A program made the translations under genes and the position numbers. Of a stretch of DNA of 64,000 bases, positions 14,301 through 29,300 are shown piece by piece; within the stretch, counting starts at the first letter, position 1, and the number at the start of each line of letters is the position of its first letter. Origin of the DNA: Hippopus hippopus. Taxonomy: Eukaryota; Mollusca; Bivalvia; Cardiida; Cardiidae. The notes under the pieces are model-generated. The model was not told where the DNA came from. It made no database searches and worked only from the letters and a program-made list of their open reading frames with translations. The DNA lies in assembly GCA_946811185.2 (NCBI GenBank), contig OX328096.1, positions 39,382,011 to 39,446,010 on the forward strand. Direction: 5' to 3'.

Positions 14301-17300
14301 GCCATGATGGCCCTGTATCGCTCCACTGGCTATTAAGTAAAAACACTACAAGCCAAACATTACAATATTCAGCAAATTGATTTCAAACACGAGGACATGC
14401 AAACATTTTTCTATCTAATCCTACGAGAAAGTTGTGATCCATGGGCAAAGCCAATTTTGATCGCAAAGCTATAATTATTTGAATCCTGGTGGAGGTCCAC
14501 AATATAAAGCTCCATACCAAATAATTCAGTTCTTGAATGTTATAAACAAGAAGATTTTCAAATTTTTCTCAATGAAAAGCCCTGTAAAACATGAAACCCA
14601 TGAGACAGGGCTAAATCTAATAGCCTTAGTCTTTATAATGGTTAGTAACATGATGACTTAAGATAGTTTTCATTACAAAAGCCCATGTAAAACTGGTGAC
14701 CTTGTGTTCCATGGTGTGGGGACAAACTTGGGTCAAGGACTATAATTTGGGCCCTCCTTGTAGAGGCCCACTAGATAAAGCTACATGCAAAATTTGGTAG
14801 ACCCCATGGCTATTATTTGAAGGAACTTGGTAGAGGCCCACTAGATACAGCTACATGCCAAATTTGGTAGCCCTAGGCCTTACAGTTTCAGAGAAGAAGA
14901 TTTTTGAAAATTTTCTATATATTTCAGTTTTGTTGCCATGGCAACCAGAGTTTTTGAAGGAATAAAATTCTGTCATGGGATTCTGAAGAAGACCATGGCA
15001 GGATCATTTCTTTGAAGTTTCATCAAAATTGGATAAGTAGTTTCAGAGATGTTTGAAATAAAAGTTAATGCACGCACGGACAGATGGATGGACGGACCTT
15101 CAGTGCCAGTAAAAAACAAGTATATACATCAATCTCAGTTTGAAATATATCTTTTTAACCTATTACCAGACAATCCCTACTTTTGATGACCCTGAGAAAG
15201 AAGGCTTTAGAAAAGCATTTTCTCCTTTTCTTACAATGTTTTCTACTGTTCACAAAACAAATTTCAAATTTTCAATCACTTTTATTTTGTCGTCTGCAAG
15301 TGCTTTCGATTTAGACAAGCCTAAAATATTATCGTTTGGTAATGAGTTACATGTGTGCTAACAATTGTCATAATAAATCACTAAGATTTTTTTTCAAACT
15401 TATTTTATTAATACTTTTTCTAAGCTAGTCATCATCAAACAGTAGACATGGTGTATTAATATGAACACTTCATAGTTTGTAAACACAGTCAGATATGTGG
15501 AGGATAATTTTTTGTTTTGGTGTATGATTGAAAATTCTTTTATTGAGTTGAAACAAATGCTAAAAGCTCCCCTTGAGCACGTTGTGCTCAAGTGAGCTAA
15601 AAAGTTAACATACGGATGGACGCACAACGGACAACAGGCCATAACATAAGCCTGCTGGCCTTCGGCCAGTGGAGCTAAAAAACTTGTCTAGCACCAATCA
15701 TGTATCACTGCAGCTTGATAATCAAGGGAGGTAAATAGTAACGAACTTTATCTTTCATAAAAAGAGTTATTTCCCTTGATTAATGTTTAAATTGAAGTGA
15801 CAATATTTTGAAGCCCATGTTAAACTTGCGATCCCTGGAATGAAGGCAATTTTGACCCCAGACCTACAATATGAAACTAGAATGTGTGGTTATAAACAAA
15901 AAGATTTTTTAATCTTGCCCAATAAAAAGTCATGTAAAACAAGTTTGCTGAATAAAAGGCCCTGTAAAATATGTGATCCATGACACAGGTTTATCAAGTT
16001 TTCACTATAAAAGCCAATGTAAAACTTGTGACCCCTGGTGTGGAGTCAAACTTGACCCCCAAAGTTAAAATTTGGGCCCTCTTGGTAGAGGCCCATTATA
16101 TAAAGTTACATGCAAAATTTGGTAGCCCTAGGCCTAAATATGGCTATGTACAAGCAGATTATTAAAGTTTCCTTATATAAGACCATGTAGAACTTGTGAC
16201 CCCCTGGGGTGGGGCTACATTTGACCCCCTGGGCTATAATTTGGGCACCCTTGATTGAGACCCCCTAGATAAAGCTAAATGCAAAATTTGATAGCCCTAG
16301 CCCTTATAGCTAGATGCGAAAGATTCTCCTATATAAGCCCGCCCATGTAAAACATGTTACCCCCCGGAGCGAAGTCAAATTTGACCCTCGGCTATAATTT
16401 GGACACCCTTGGTACAGGTCCACTAGATAAAGCTACATGCCAAATTTGGTCGCCCTAGGCCCCATGGCTAGGTCAAAGAAGAATTTTAAAGTTCTCCCTA
16501 TATAAGCCCATGTAAAACTTGTTATATAAGCCCATGTAAAACTTGTTACCCCCGGGCAGGGCCTAATTTGACCCCAGGGCTATAATTTGAACAATCTTGG
16601 CAGAGGTCCACTAGATAAAGCTACATGCCAAATTTGGTAGCTCTAGGCCCTATGGCTAGGTAGAGGAGGAATTTTAAAGTTCTCCCTAAATAAGCCCATG
16701 TATAACTTGTAACCCCCGGGGCCGGGCCAATTTTGACCCCAGGGCTATAAATTGAAGAAACTTGGTAGAGGTCCACTAGATAAAGCTACATGCCAAATTT
16801 GGTAGCTCTAGGCCCTATGGCTAGGTAGAAGAGGAATTTTAAAGTTCTCCCTAAATAAGCCCATGTATAACTTGTAACCCCCGGGGCGGGGCCAATTTTG
16901 ACCCCAGGGCTATAAATTGAAGAAACTTGGTAGAGGTCCACTAGATAAAGCTACATGCCAAATTTGGTAGCCCTTGGCCTTACGGTTTCAGACAAGAAGA
17001 TTTTCAAAGATTTTCAAAATTTTTCAGTTTTGTTGCCATGGCAACCAGAGTTTTTGAAGGAATTAAATTCTTTCAAGAAATTCTGAAGAGGACCAAGGAA
17101 GGATCATTTCTGTGAAGTTTCATCAAAATTGGATGGGTAGTTTCAGAGAAGAAGACGTTTTAAAAAAAAGTTAACGCACGGACGGACGGACGGACGGACG
17201 GACGCACGACGGACAACAGGCCATGACATAAGCCCGCTGGCCTTCGGCCAGTGGAGCTAAAAATCTATCAAATCGGCAGTGTGGGGCAATCAGTTTAAAC

Positions 17301-20300
17301 GCAAAAATGATTATCACTTTGTAACCGGAAGAGCAAAACAACTAGCTATTGGTTGTACAATCGGTTTCTCCATTGAACTGAGAATGCCTTTTTGCTTTAA
17401 ATACTTTGACAATTTGTCTACATGATAAGTTTATAAAGATGTGGTGTTTTCTACTTTAAATTTTTTTTACTTTATTTAATATCATTTATTTTGGTCTTTA
17501 AATTTTAATTTCCAAAACAGTTAAAAAAAATTCAGACATATTCCCCCCCCCCTTTAGATCTATATTTTCATTTCATAAAACAACAATTTTTTCACTCATG
17601 ACAGAATTTTAGATTCCACTTATTGTTTTATTCAGAGATTTGTGTAAATTCACTGTTTAAATTCATTATTAAAGATGAGAAGATAGTTTGAAGTCCCTCT
17701 GATCGGACGATGCCACGCTGATCATGGTAGTGTCATGGGTTTTCACGTTTTTTTTGGCGATCAATTTTTCGTGTCAATTAATTTCTGGACTAAGTATTAC
17801 CACATGATTTGACATCTGTTAGTCATTTTGAATAGCAGGTAACTTTAAAATCTGTCACTTTACACTAGATCTGAGGATTAACAACGTTACTACGTTCTCG
17901 TAAATGACTCGCCAGCTTCATTAGATCACGCGTGTGTCCTTCACATTTTATACTGATCGTGTTTAGCCAAGATTTCTGCCGGATGCACACAAGCTAGGTT
18001 ATATGAAGCTCTTGATGATAATTTCATGCGTCAGACTGACAATTAAGCAAACATTTTTCAGCGTCAAAGACATGTCATTTCAAATTTCCAAGCGTCAAAA
18101 CCCGGTCTCAGGGATCAAATAAGAAACTCGAGTTTTGACAAGACATCCATGGACAAAAATTTCTTTCTCATTTTTCCGGCCAATTTACGTGTTTGTTATC
18201 ACTATATTGAATCCTAGAGTGTGATTAATATCAGTCACAAAACCAAGCGCTACAAACCAGTATTCAAGTTTCACGACCGAGCGAGCTTTGGTACCGACTG
18301 CAATCGATTCCGGGATTTCTCAAGAGCTAATCGCAATCGGAAGCCAAAACCAACTGACTTTCGACTATAGTCAATCATTGGCCCACCACTACAAATCGGA
18401 CTACAGTGTATGAATGAAACTTTTCCCCCTTTTTCGGTCGCTTCGGCATTTGAGTAGCACGTACTGTCAACTTCGGAAGATAGTTGCCGATCTTCAGCTC
18501 CGACATCCATTTGTTATTGAAAAGAACAAAGATAATTTAAACTGAGCCATCTTTCGCTAGCAAATAATCAAATTGCAGCCAATATTTGTCCCCTAAAACG
18601 AAGGGCTTTGTTAATGCTTTATTTTGTTTTACAATCCTAGCGGCAAAAATGTTAAAAGTCGGCAAACCGATCAAAACACAGCCGCAACATTTTGGACACG
18701 AACAATATAACATCATACGATAACCTTAGAACGTTCCGGTTCAGCATCTATATTTAGAATCGGGAAACCCTAAGCAAGAGTGAGTGACTGTAAACATTTC
18801 AGTGCAAATTATCCCCGAAATTACAAAATTCTTTGAATTTCATTGTTTTTAGGGCGAGTGCGTTTGACGGGAGACATTAATGACCGAGATCAGCCCCAGA
18901 CAAAGCAAATGCAGTGGGGCAATAAATTTTATTGATACGGCATCTGGAAATCTATTGACTTGCAATAGATACGAGATAAAGGGGTACCCCCCCCCCCCCC
19001 CAAAAAATTTTCTCCTCAGATTTAAACGATTTGGAAAAATGACCTGGTCGGCCCCTGAAAATACGGAATTCCGTCACAATACGGAAAACTTTTACCCCTG
19101 CACTGTAAGAATGCTAAAACTCCATAACAACTAGTAAAGAAGTACATTTGCTCTTGATCCTTACCATTTTAACATTTATTTGTTGTGTTTTGAAACAGTA
19201 TTAAAGTTAGGCCAAAGTGACCAATATGTCTATACATTCCAGGCATTTTTTTGTTCTAGTGCTAGTCATTCTTCAGCTGTTTTCTCACATGTAAAGATGT
19301 GAAATAACAACTGTTTGTGAGATGAATAAGGTTTCTAATTGTAAACAATCTTATCAATAATTCCATAAATGAAAACAAGAGGGCCATGATGGCCCTGCAG
19401 TTGTTCACCTGAGCCTTTTGACCAAACATGACCCACTCCTAATCTCTTCCAAGATATTAAGGCAAACATTGTAACAAACTTTCATAAGTACTGGACTAAA
19501 ATGTAGCCTTTAGAACATAAACAAGCCTTTTCCAGAATTTTTCTCAGTGATCTACATGTTGACACTACATGGCCCATTTTCAAATTTGTTGTAGATATCA
19601 AGACACACTCAGACCAAATTTCAAGAGTTTTGAACTGAAAATGTGGTCTTAAGAGTGTACACAAGGTTTTCCTAAGATTTGTCCCAGTGACCTACTTTTT
19701 GGCTTTATGTGACCCATTTTTGAACCTATCCGAGATACTATCAGACAAACATTCTGACCAAATCTTATGAGCATCTGGCTGAAAATGTGGCCTCTACGGT
19801 GTAAAAAGGTTTTTACAAATTTTGTACAGGTGACCTACAATTTGACCAAACATGACTAATTCTTGAACATATCCCTAATATCATCAAGACAAACATTCTG
19901 ACTGACTTTGCTTAGCATTGGAATAAAAGTGTGGCCTTAGAGTGTACACAAGGCTTTACAAAGACTTGACAAAGTGACCTAGATTTTTACCCGACATAAA
20001 GCATTTTGCAACTACGCTGAAATATCATCTAGACAAACATTCAGACCAACTTTCATGAGTATTGGACAGTAAATGTTGTCTTTAGAGTGTACACAAAGTT
20101 TTTTCTAAGATTTGACCCAGTGTTTGACCTGACATGATCCATTTTCTAATTGTCCTAGATATCATCAAGACAAACATCCTGATTGACTTCTGAGTTTTAG
20201 ACAGAAAATGATACCTCTAGAGTGTAGGAGACTTTCTTTTTTGAAGATCTGACCTGGTGACTGAGTTTTTGACTAAATGTGACCCATTTTCGACCTTGTC

Positions 20301-23300
20301 TAAGATATCATCAAAACGAAAATACTGACCATCTTTCAAGACTCTACATGGGTGTTTGACTCAGTTTTTAACCCAACATGGCCCATTTTAGAACTTGTCT
20401 ACAATACCATCACTACAAAACATTCTGACCAACTTTCATGAGTACAGGACTGAAAATGTGGCCTCTAGAGTGCACACAAGGTTTTTAAAAGATTTGACCT
20501 GGTGACCTGGTTTTTGACCTCAAGTGAACCATTTTCAAACTTGTCTGAGAAAACATTTAGAAAAACATTCTGACCAACTTTCATTAATATTGGGCAAAAA
20601 AATGTGGCCTCTAGAGCATACACAAGGTTTTTTTTAAAGATTTGACCTGTTGACCTAGTTTTTGACTAGACAAGATCCAAATTCAAATTGCTCATACTAT
20701 TATTAAGACAAACAGACGATGGACACAGCATGATCACATAAGCTCAACCTGAGCACTTTGAGCTCAGGTGAGCTACAAACTGGGGTATGTTTTCTTAAAA
20801 AGCCTTTTCCAAAGGCAAAAAGGGTAATAAAAATTTTCAGCCACCTGTGCAAGTTCAAAGTATCCTGCAGAACAAGCAAGAGACAGAAGGCTGTCTCCTT
20901 CTTCAGTTGTCTCATGAACGCTTCCCCCCTCCCTCAGTAACTTTCTTACTGTAGGGACATCTCCATCACTGCAGGCTTCGGCCAGTGACCTTTGGCTGAA
21001 TAATAAAAAATAGAGAGTTCAAAACTTAACATCAAAAATTATCTCTATCATCACGGTAGGGAGAAAAGGATATAATGAGAAGATTGGTGAATTAAAGTAG
21101 AAGAAAGAACTTATTTTACGCTGTTTCTCCCTTAATCATGGTTTTCATGTCACCCTCCATAGGTCATAGTGCTTAAAAAGGCTGTAAAATATTTTGTCAA
21201 TAGTTCTACCATTTTCAGAATTAGAAGACCTATGAAGTCTCATTTCATCAATGCAACTGATAGTCACAAAAATACGTATGTACAATTAAATCATATCTAT
21301 AAAGACCATGGATTATCAGAAATCTACTGAGCAAAGTAGCAATTGCAGTTGACTTCAAGCACTGTTTATGATTTGCAAGTTGGTTGCCTCAACTTTACTG
21401 TAACATATTCTTGCAAATCTCACTTTTTATACCAAAATCAAATAGCCAAGGAATTATTTGTTAGTATTACACTTAAACCTATACCAAATAAAAACAAGAG
21501 CACTGCAATGCAGGCGCCAACGCTCAGCTGCAGTTGCTTGATTTTCAGTCGAAAAAGGAGCATAACTGTGTCAAAAATAATTTGATGGTTACCTGTCATC
21601 ATTTTATGGGTTATCCAAGTTTGATATTAAAAGATGTCGAAGTTTCTACACAGCGAAGACGCAGACAACAGGGCTATGGCATTAACTCAACTTTTTCTTT
21701 GAAACAGCCCAGCTATAAACTTGTGAGAAAAAATATGCATTTAGTTTATTATCAGTTGGATTACTACTTTGTCAATATAAAGAGTCGTTCAATTTACCTA
21801 TCTGTGTTCCCTAACTGGCTCTGTTGCTCTGCCCGCATCCTATGTAAGGCTTGAGCAGCTTCATCTAGAGCACAACTAACAGACGAAGTGAGTTTCCGCA
21901 GAACCTCAGGGTCAGTTAGGGCTTTTCCATCCGCTGTGGATAATTTTCCTATACCTGAAAATGAAAAAGGGGCATCAAGGTCTGTCTTTGCTCAACCCAG
22001 GATCAACAGTGTTTAACTCTTTCCCAAACAACATAAACCTAGACTGGTCCAAACTGAAAGCATTTCCAAACAACAAATCAAAAGTGGATCAAGCAATGAA
22101 AATTTGTCCTTAAAGTAGAAACATCATAAAAAAAGGAAAAAATGCTGGTTTCCACCATTTTTTTCCTTTTCCCACTATGTTTTTCAAAAGCCTTCTACTA
22201 AAGGGTCATTAAAACAGGATTGTGTGGTATAGGGTGAAACTAAAATGTTTTAAGATTTAAAATAGTGAGACGGAACTGCAGTTGTCACATGAGTTACTTA
22301 ATTCACTAATTTGAATGATGCTTTACAAATGTATCCATCCAAGTAAATATAATGACCTACTTTTGATTTGAATGTTTTTTTAACTTTTCATCAAATCTGA
22401 TCCACATGACCCATTTCATCAATGTTTTTTTAACTTTTTATCAAATCTGATCCACATGACCCATTTTATCAATGATACAAATATCCATACAGAATTTCAA
22501 GATAAAACCTGTAGTTTTCAGCCACAACTTTTCAATTATTTGGCATGATGAGTAATGAGCCCTAGTTTTTTCTAGTTTTTTACCCATGCTAGTTTTCAAT
22601 GAGACAAAGACAAAAGAGTAGACACAGTATTCTTGGAATTTACCATGTCATTTTGACTTTTAACCAAGGTCACCAATACAGTGATATTTTTACAAATTTG
22701 AAACAGTGGGACACAGGGCGCACTACCCTTGAAGAGTATGGGACATCCGTGAAATTTATGGGCCCCTTTTTGTCGTATCCAAATTTGTTAAAATTGTTGC
22801 ACTTGCCAAGTCGGGTGCTCGTTACAAAATTAATCAATAAACTACAACCTCAATACCTTTTTATTTAGCGTCCAGCTTTATGTATTTCTTCAATGACATG
22901 ATAAAGCCGAGAAAACCCACAAATCACTACCAAAAATGCAACAAATATTACTTTCGTTTTCCATGAGAAGCCATACTTGTTGGATTGTATTGCAAGAACA
23001 CCACTGATTGGTTGGATTTTAAGCGACCAATCAAAATCAGCCTTACTCTCGCAAACTGTAGCCGGTGTTACATTTGGAATATTACAACAGTCTGCATTTC
23101 TGCGTGGTCGGATCATGTCTAGTTGCATGTGTAAAGAGGTGCACATCGGATGAGACCAAAGGTCTCATCTGATATTCACCTCTTTACAAACGCGACGAGA
23201 CATGATCCGACTTGCATGTGTATAGAAGTGCACATCGGATGAGACCGAAGGTCTTATCCGATATTCACCTCTTTACAAACGCAATGAGACATGATCCGAC

Positions 23301-26300
23301 CACACAGAAATCCAGACTAGTGTAATAATCCTTTTATTATATACCTCACCACAATAAGTGTAAAAAACATCACAAAATCAATAAGAATAACCAAAAGTTC
23401 AGAGAGCTACATTTCTTCGTACATATATGTACAATATTTATGAATGGCGGATGAATATACATAGATAACGGTAAGTCTGCATAGATCAGTATGCATTTAA
23501 AAATGGCGGTTGCTATCCCGAGCCGCCACAAGAAAAAAGACAACAACTGTGGCTAAAAAGTTATTTCTTAAACACTGAAAAGGTAGTCAGTGGTTGTTAT
23601 TCACTGTTACTGTCACAAATAGTACATTTCTTTTCGTTTTTATGCAGGAGGCAAGTCAAGCTTGTGATTATGAATCGTGATTCTTAAGTTCACATGCGTA
23701 TCGTACAGTAGCATATGGAAATAGCCTTTCGAAACAACACATGTTTATGTAGTGGGCATTGATATTGGACAAAATTAAGTTCTGCATACGAACAATTTTT
23801 GAAAAAAGCATACGAGAAGTAGCAGATAACATCTATGAATACACTAAAAATGGGTTTTTTGTGCTTCGTCAGGCGGGCCAAACATGCTAGGAATTTGGCA
23901 AAAAGACCCGAATGTCAATATACACAGACGTAGTCTGTGTACACGATTATGCTCTACACACGGTACTAGAATGATACAGAAAAATTTTCTGTTGAGTTGT
24001 ATTGGCGAGTTAGATTACGCCCTTATTTTACTCAGATCATAAATAGGTATATAATAAAGTACAATATTCTAAAAGATAAAACCCGGAACACAGTCGCTCT
24101 TACAATCCGAAACGCAGTCGCACTGACCAGCAAACGTATGCGCCCAAGAGATGCACATGTTAAAAATCTGCGTCCTCGGTGATTTTTATGCGCCATTCCC
24201 ACAGGGCGCGCAGGTAAATGAATCACTGCCAATATCCAACATTGATCTAAACATCATCAAGACACATATCTCGTCCTGACCAATTTTCAACAAAGTTTAA
24301 GGCAAAAATGTGGCCTTTTGAGCAAAGAAAAGGTAATGCCAAGATGTAAATCAGTGACCACGAATCTCATCTAGGATAGCACACATTCAATGTTTGAGAC
24401 ATTATGTTAATAAGCATTCCTAAACATTTATGACTTAATAGTTTCTATTCCATCTTCAACAGTATTTCAGTCATGTCTTGGCAACATCTCACTTATTCCA
24501 GTGTCTGATCTAGGATTTGAAAAAAGTGGGGAACTGTCCCCCCATCACTCTGAAAACTTTGGGGGATCAAAATCAACTACAAAAAGCAAGAAACAGAACT
24601 AATCTCTTTTGGATCATTTATTTAACCTTTTCAATTCTGTAGTACCACTACTGTGCCTCAGTCTTGTTCATACCTAACACAAAATCTTACTTTTGAACTT
24701 GAAAGTCATAACTGTAAATAGAAGTTAAAACGCTAGTCTCTACGCTTTTATCAGTTACGCTCATCTCTGCATCGTACTAGCCGTGACGTGTGTGTTGAAC
24801 AACAGATTTTCCAAAACTAATTGTTCATTTTTATTGCCACCCGGTCTATGCGTAAATAAATCATTAAATTGACATTTTTGTCCATCTTAGAAAACAGAAC
24901 TGTCAATATCGTCTGCTATTTGTTTGAGTTTACATGCAAAAAATTATCAACTTCGGGAATAGGTATTAATACAAAACTAATCAAGTAATATCAAAATAAA
25001 TTCATCTTGACAGACTTGGTATGTATTTGGATGGAAAGACAGTACTTTGCTCGTATTTATTTTGATAAATAAGATTTGGAGACCTGTTACCTATCTATAT
25101 TTAAATCCAGAAGAAAAAACAGGCAGACATTTTTGCGCAAAATAAAATTCCACGAGGTAAGAAAGGGGAGTCACTCTCGATTCATTGGAATGATCTAATA
25201 TAGTTCAGGGATCGTAAATTACATGTTACATGCGATCCCTGTACAGTTGTGCTGCCCACCAGCGTTTGCAACAAACACAAATGCCAAGTTTCAAGCCAAT
25301 CGGACTGGAGATGACGAAGTTATGCTCCAAACAAAGAACTGGACGCCACCCGCCCGGACGCCATGGGTGATCCCATAATACGTCCCGTCTTTGACGGGCG
25401 TATAAAAATGAGGATGTAGCACAGTTTCTGAGATCTATGAAGTTCTAAAAACTAAAACTGTTTTAAATTCCTCTCTGCTAACAATGAATAATGATCGAGA
25501 TTTCTTCAGCTTCCTAATCAGGTTTTCTCAGACGAGGATACGGTTGACATCTCTGGATTGCAGAACAGTCCAGCTTAAGGGACAAGAAATTCATATTACA
25601 GACAATGAAAATGTTATTTGTCACATCACATATTGTTATAGGCAACCAAAAAAAGCGCACTTATTTTCCAGACCCGCAATAACATTCGAAAGTCTAACGG
25701 CTTAAAAAAGAAAAGGCTCAAAACACATAATCATTAACATACTTTTTGCATAAATCAGGTGAAAATTAAGTCTCAATTTGTATATCGATTTGAAATTGTT
25801 GCTGCACCCATGAGCATTTTTTGCAAAGGTGAGCTGCATTATATCTGACCAGAAAGTTCCCAAATTTTACCTGCAGCATCAAGTAGGGCCTCTAGCCTTG
25901 CATGGGTTTCTGGGTCAACAGTTACCGTCTGTAAATTTGAGGCTTCAACACTCTGTGACAAAAGAAAGTTGGGCTCAAGTCCAGGGTCAGGATCATCTGC
26001 ATCAAGTATGAAAGAATCCACCTAAAATAAAGAAAAGCAATGTTTTAACAATGTGTGCGATCACATGTAAATGTGATTCATGTTTAAAAATAAAAATATC
26101 ACGTACATTCAGTTCCTCTAATATGTACTGGAATGTACAAAATCTTGCGCAATTGAAAATTAAGAAAGTCAAATTTCAGAAATTTCCTGCAGCGAAACGT
26201 TTACATTTGCTTCTCTTGGAGGGGTTTTCCAAATCCGAAAATAGAATGGCTGCTATCCGTCGTCGTATTTAACTATCCGATGGTAGCACGACAAATAACA

Positions 26301-29300
26301 GGCACCAGTTTGCTGGACAGGAACATTTCCAAATCATTTCCCTTGAAATTGCATCGTATCCAAAATGTTGCGGATGGCCAGTGCTATTTTTAGTAACGGT
26401 GCATAATCAATTGTTATCTTCTGTCTTTGGATTTTGCAATAAACATCAACCCTTCTGTGGAATTGGGCATTGTAAGAAAAGGATAAACTTATTATTCCAA
26501 GCACATTTTCCTTTTCCCTCAGTGTTTTCAAAAGCTCAAATTCTTTTATCTTTGAAAACTTGTATCTGTATATTGTTTGAAAACATTTCAACTATCAGCA
26601 AGCTGTCATTGACATCGATACTAAAGAGTGTTGTTCAGATTTGAACCCCCCCCCCCCACTTGTTAGCATACCCCAAACTTCTGTTTCCATTACGTGCAAA
26701 AACCTCCAGCTGGAAAAAGCACAGCACACAATGTTTAAAGTACCTAAAATAATCTCTTATTCTACACTTTTTAACCTAATTCATATTATTCCGAGTGCCA
26801 AATAAAACTTAAGATCATCACAAGGAAGGTCAAATAGTGTTCCTACTTGTGCATAGTCCTGCTTAAATCACCTTATGAAATTGAATTTCATGTAACAACT
26901 ATTGGTAACATGCAATGCCTCACATACAAAAAAAACATAGGTAAAAAAGACCAGTATGGTATTTTCCTCACTGACTGTAAGACTTTCTTACCTTAATTCT
27001 GAATTCCTGTCACCTGTCTTTTTAAACCCTACAGACGTATACCAGTACCTATACATTGTTTATAGTATTGCCATGTAAACATTCCAAACGCACACAGCCA
27101 CATTTGTATGTGAAAAAAACGTGCGTCATTCTATTCTACATCTGGGCATCTGGCGATGACATGTTTTCGTCTGTTACTTAAAATTGTGCAGAAAGCAATT
27201 AACATTGGCCAGTTTTGACCACTAGTTGGTAACCATTATTGTCATACCCTCTGAAATGAAATCTTACCCCCAGTTTTTTCAGCCCAGGGGATAAGTGTAC
27301 CCTTGAAATAAAAAGGTGGTGGGAAAACTGATAGTGCCAAGTCTATAATGGATAATTTCCTTTTGTAATACAAATTCATCAAATCAAAAGCAATCAAATT
27401 AGAGATGTTTTTGATCAGCTTTTGAATTTGTATTTGACTCTGGTATGACAAGGTCTAACAAAAAAATATCTGTGTTTAGGGTTTCGGTCTGAGATGCTGT
27501 AGGTAGGGTACGTAGGGATTTTTTTTTTCCAGAAACTTTTTACATGGACCATGCACCGAAATCACACCCTACAGATTTTTTTTTCAATCATAGGATAAAA
27601 AGTTTAGGGCCGGCAGCATTTCTAGGTAGGGTCGGGAAACCCTGAACACCGATATTTTTTTTTGATAGGCCCAACCAGATACAATAATCAAGACTTGTAG
27701 CATCTGCTTTCAGTATAGAAAATATCTCCATTTCTTCACTACTTGTTCCTACTAAGATTAGAAGCTGACAAGAAGCACAAATATTCAACAGGTTATAACA
27801 AGAATTGTTTCTCTTGGCTGAAATAGGGAAACAACACATACTTTTCCTATTAATTTTGCACATTCTTGGACTTTGTTTAGACTTCGCAGGACATGGGAGT
27901 CTTCCGAATATGGGCCATGTTAAGGTTTTCCCAATTTCACCTCTCAAAATTCAGAAATAATAGAGTATGGAGCTTAACCCTTTATATACTACACAAGTTA
28001 TGTACACTAAGCACTGCCCAGTATTCACTGATAGGCAACGCAAGCTGATTGTCAGGTAGAATACTAGCCTCAAAATGGTTTCCAACAGGCTGCCAAAGTA
28101 AAAGTGACACAGCTTCACGTTACATTGTTTTTCAAAGCTTTTTGATGATTCAACAAAGTAACTAAAGTTTAGCACTTACAGACTTTTATTCTTTTTTAAT
28201 CCAAAGGTGTTTCCAGTCAAAAAAGCGATGATTATGTACAAATATTATGTACAAATTTCTTCTGACATAGAGATCCACAGGTGGATTCTGTTTTTCACTA
28301 TTGACACTCTGTAGCATGTTTTAAAGTATAATTATTCCTGACACACATTCAATATTGTTTTTATTATTTTTTCATGTAAGGGGAATTTAGGTATCTGCAT
28401 GAAAAATAAAATAACTCTCCCACAAGTGCATGTATTTCTACCAGAGTTTTTGGGTGCTAAATATGGTCAGCCTTTTCAGAGTTCATTCTCACAGCGCAAT
28501 TGTTGGTCTCTCAGACATTTTATTGCATCAGATGATTTTGAAAGGATTGCAGAAAAAAATTGTCATTTATTCTCTTGTTCTCTGCTGTTCCGAGTTAAAA
28601 ACCTTTGCATAAACGGTCACCAGGAAAGAATTACTTTCGCTTTGAACCTCCGAAGCCAAAGATTGAACTCGACACGGCCGCGTCGATCTCATTCTCCGAC
28701 TCATCATTGTCTGATTTCTTTTGTCAAATATGGGCTAATATTAATATCAAAGCAATATTTAGTTATTCAAATATATTATCCACCGATAGAAAGTCGACCT
28801 CGGTGCAAAAACCCCTCGAATTCACTGTAACTTCAACTATCATAACTCGCCATTCTTTTCAAAATTCTCTAAACACATAGTGTGTAATAAAGGTCGGAAA
28901 ATACCTCGCATTCTTTTGATTTGAGCTAAAAATAGTAGCTTTACACACCAAAGAAATGAGAAACATTATTTGATTGGATAATGATTTCAGATTTGTTGCA
29001 TTTTGGGTAGGTTTGAACCAATCGGCCTCTTTTTAACATCGGTCTTCTAGAACCGACCAAAATGCGTCACTGGGATTTCCTAGAGTGGAAAACACAGCAC
29101 GGCATAGCGTCACTCGGATTACAAGCCAGGTAAATTACAATGCGTATTCGCTGCACTGAGATTTCGGGGGTAGTATTTTTCGACGCTGTCTCGCGTCTCT
29201 CGTATATAAAGGGTTAATTATTATGGTTTATCGTAAGCCAAATTGAGTTTTGATATAGGACTTACCATATATCAGGTTTTTTTCGCGTCTCAAAATTTTT

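Noticed and set aside
18271..18510. 79-codon minus-strand frame as an alternative first exon of mask
   Set aside because: It has a real ATG but no similarity to the family N-terminus and no clear donor in the right phase; left as unassigned.
22865..23146. Minus-strand ORF of 93 codons with a hydrophobic segment
   Set aside because: It overlaps the palindrome pair at 23106 and has no family motif; most likely chance.
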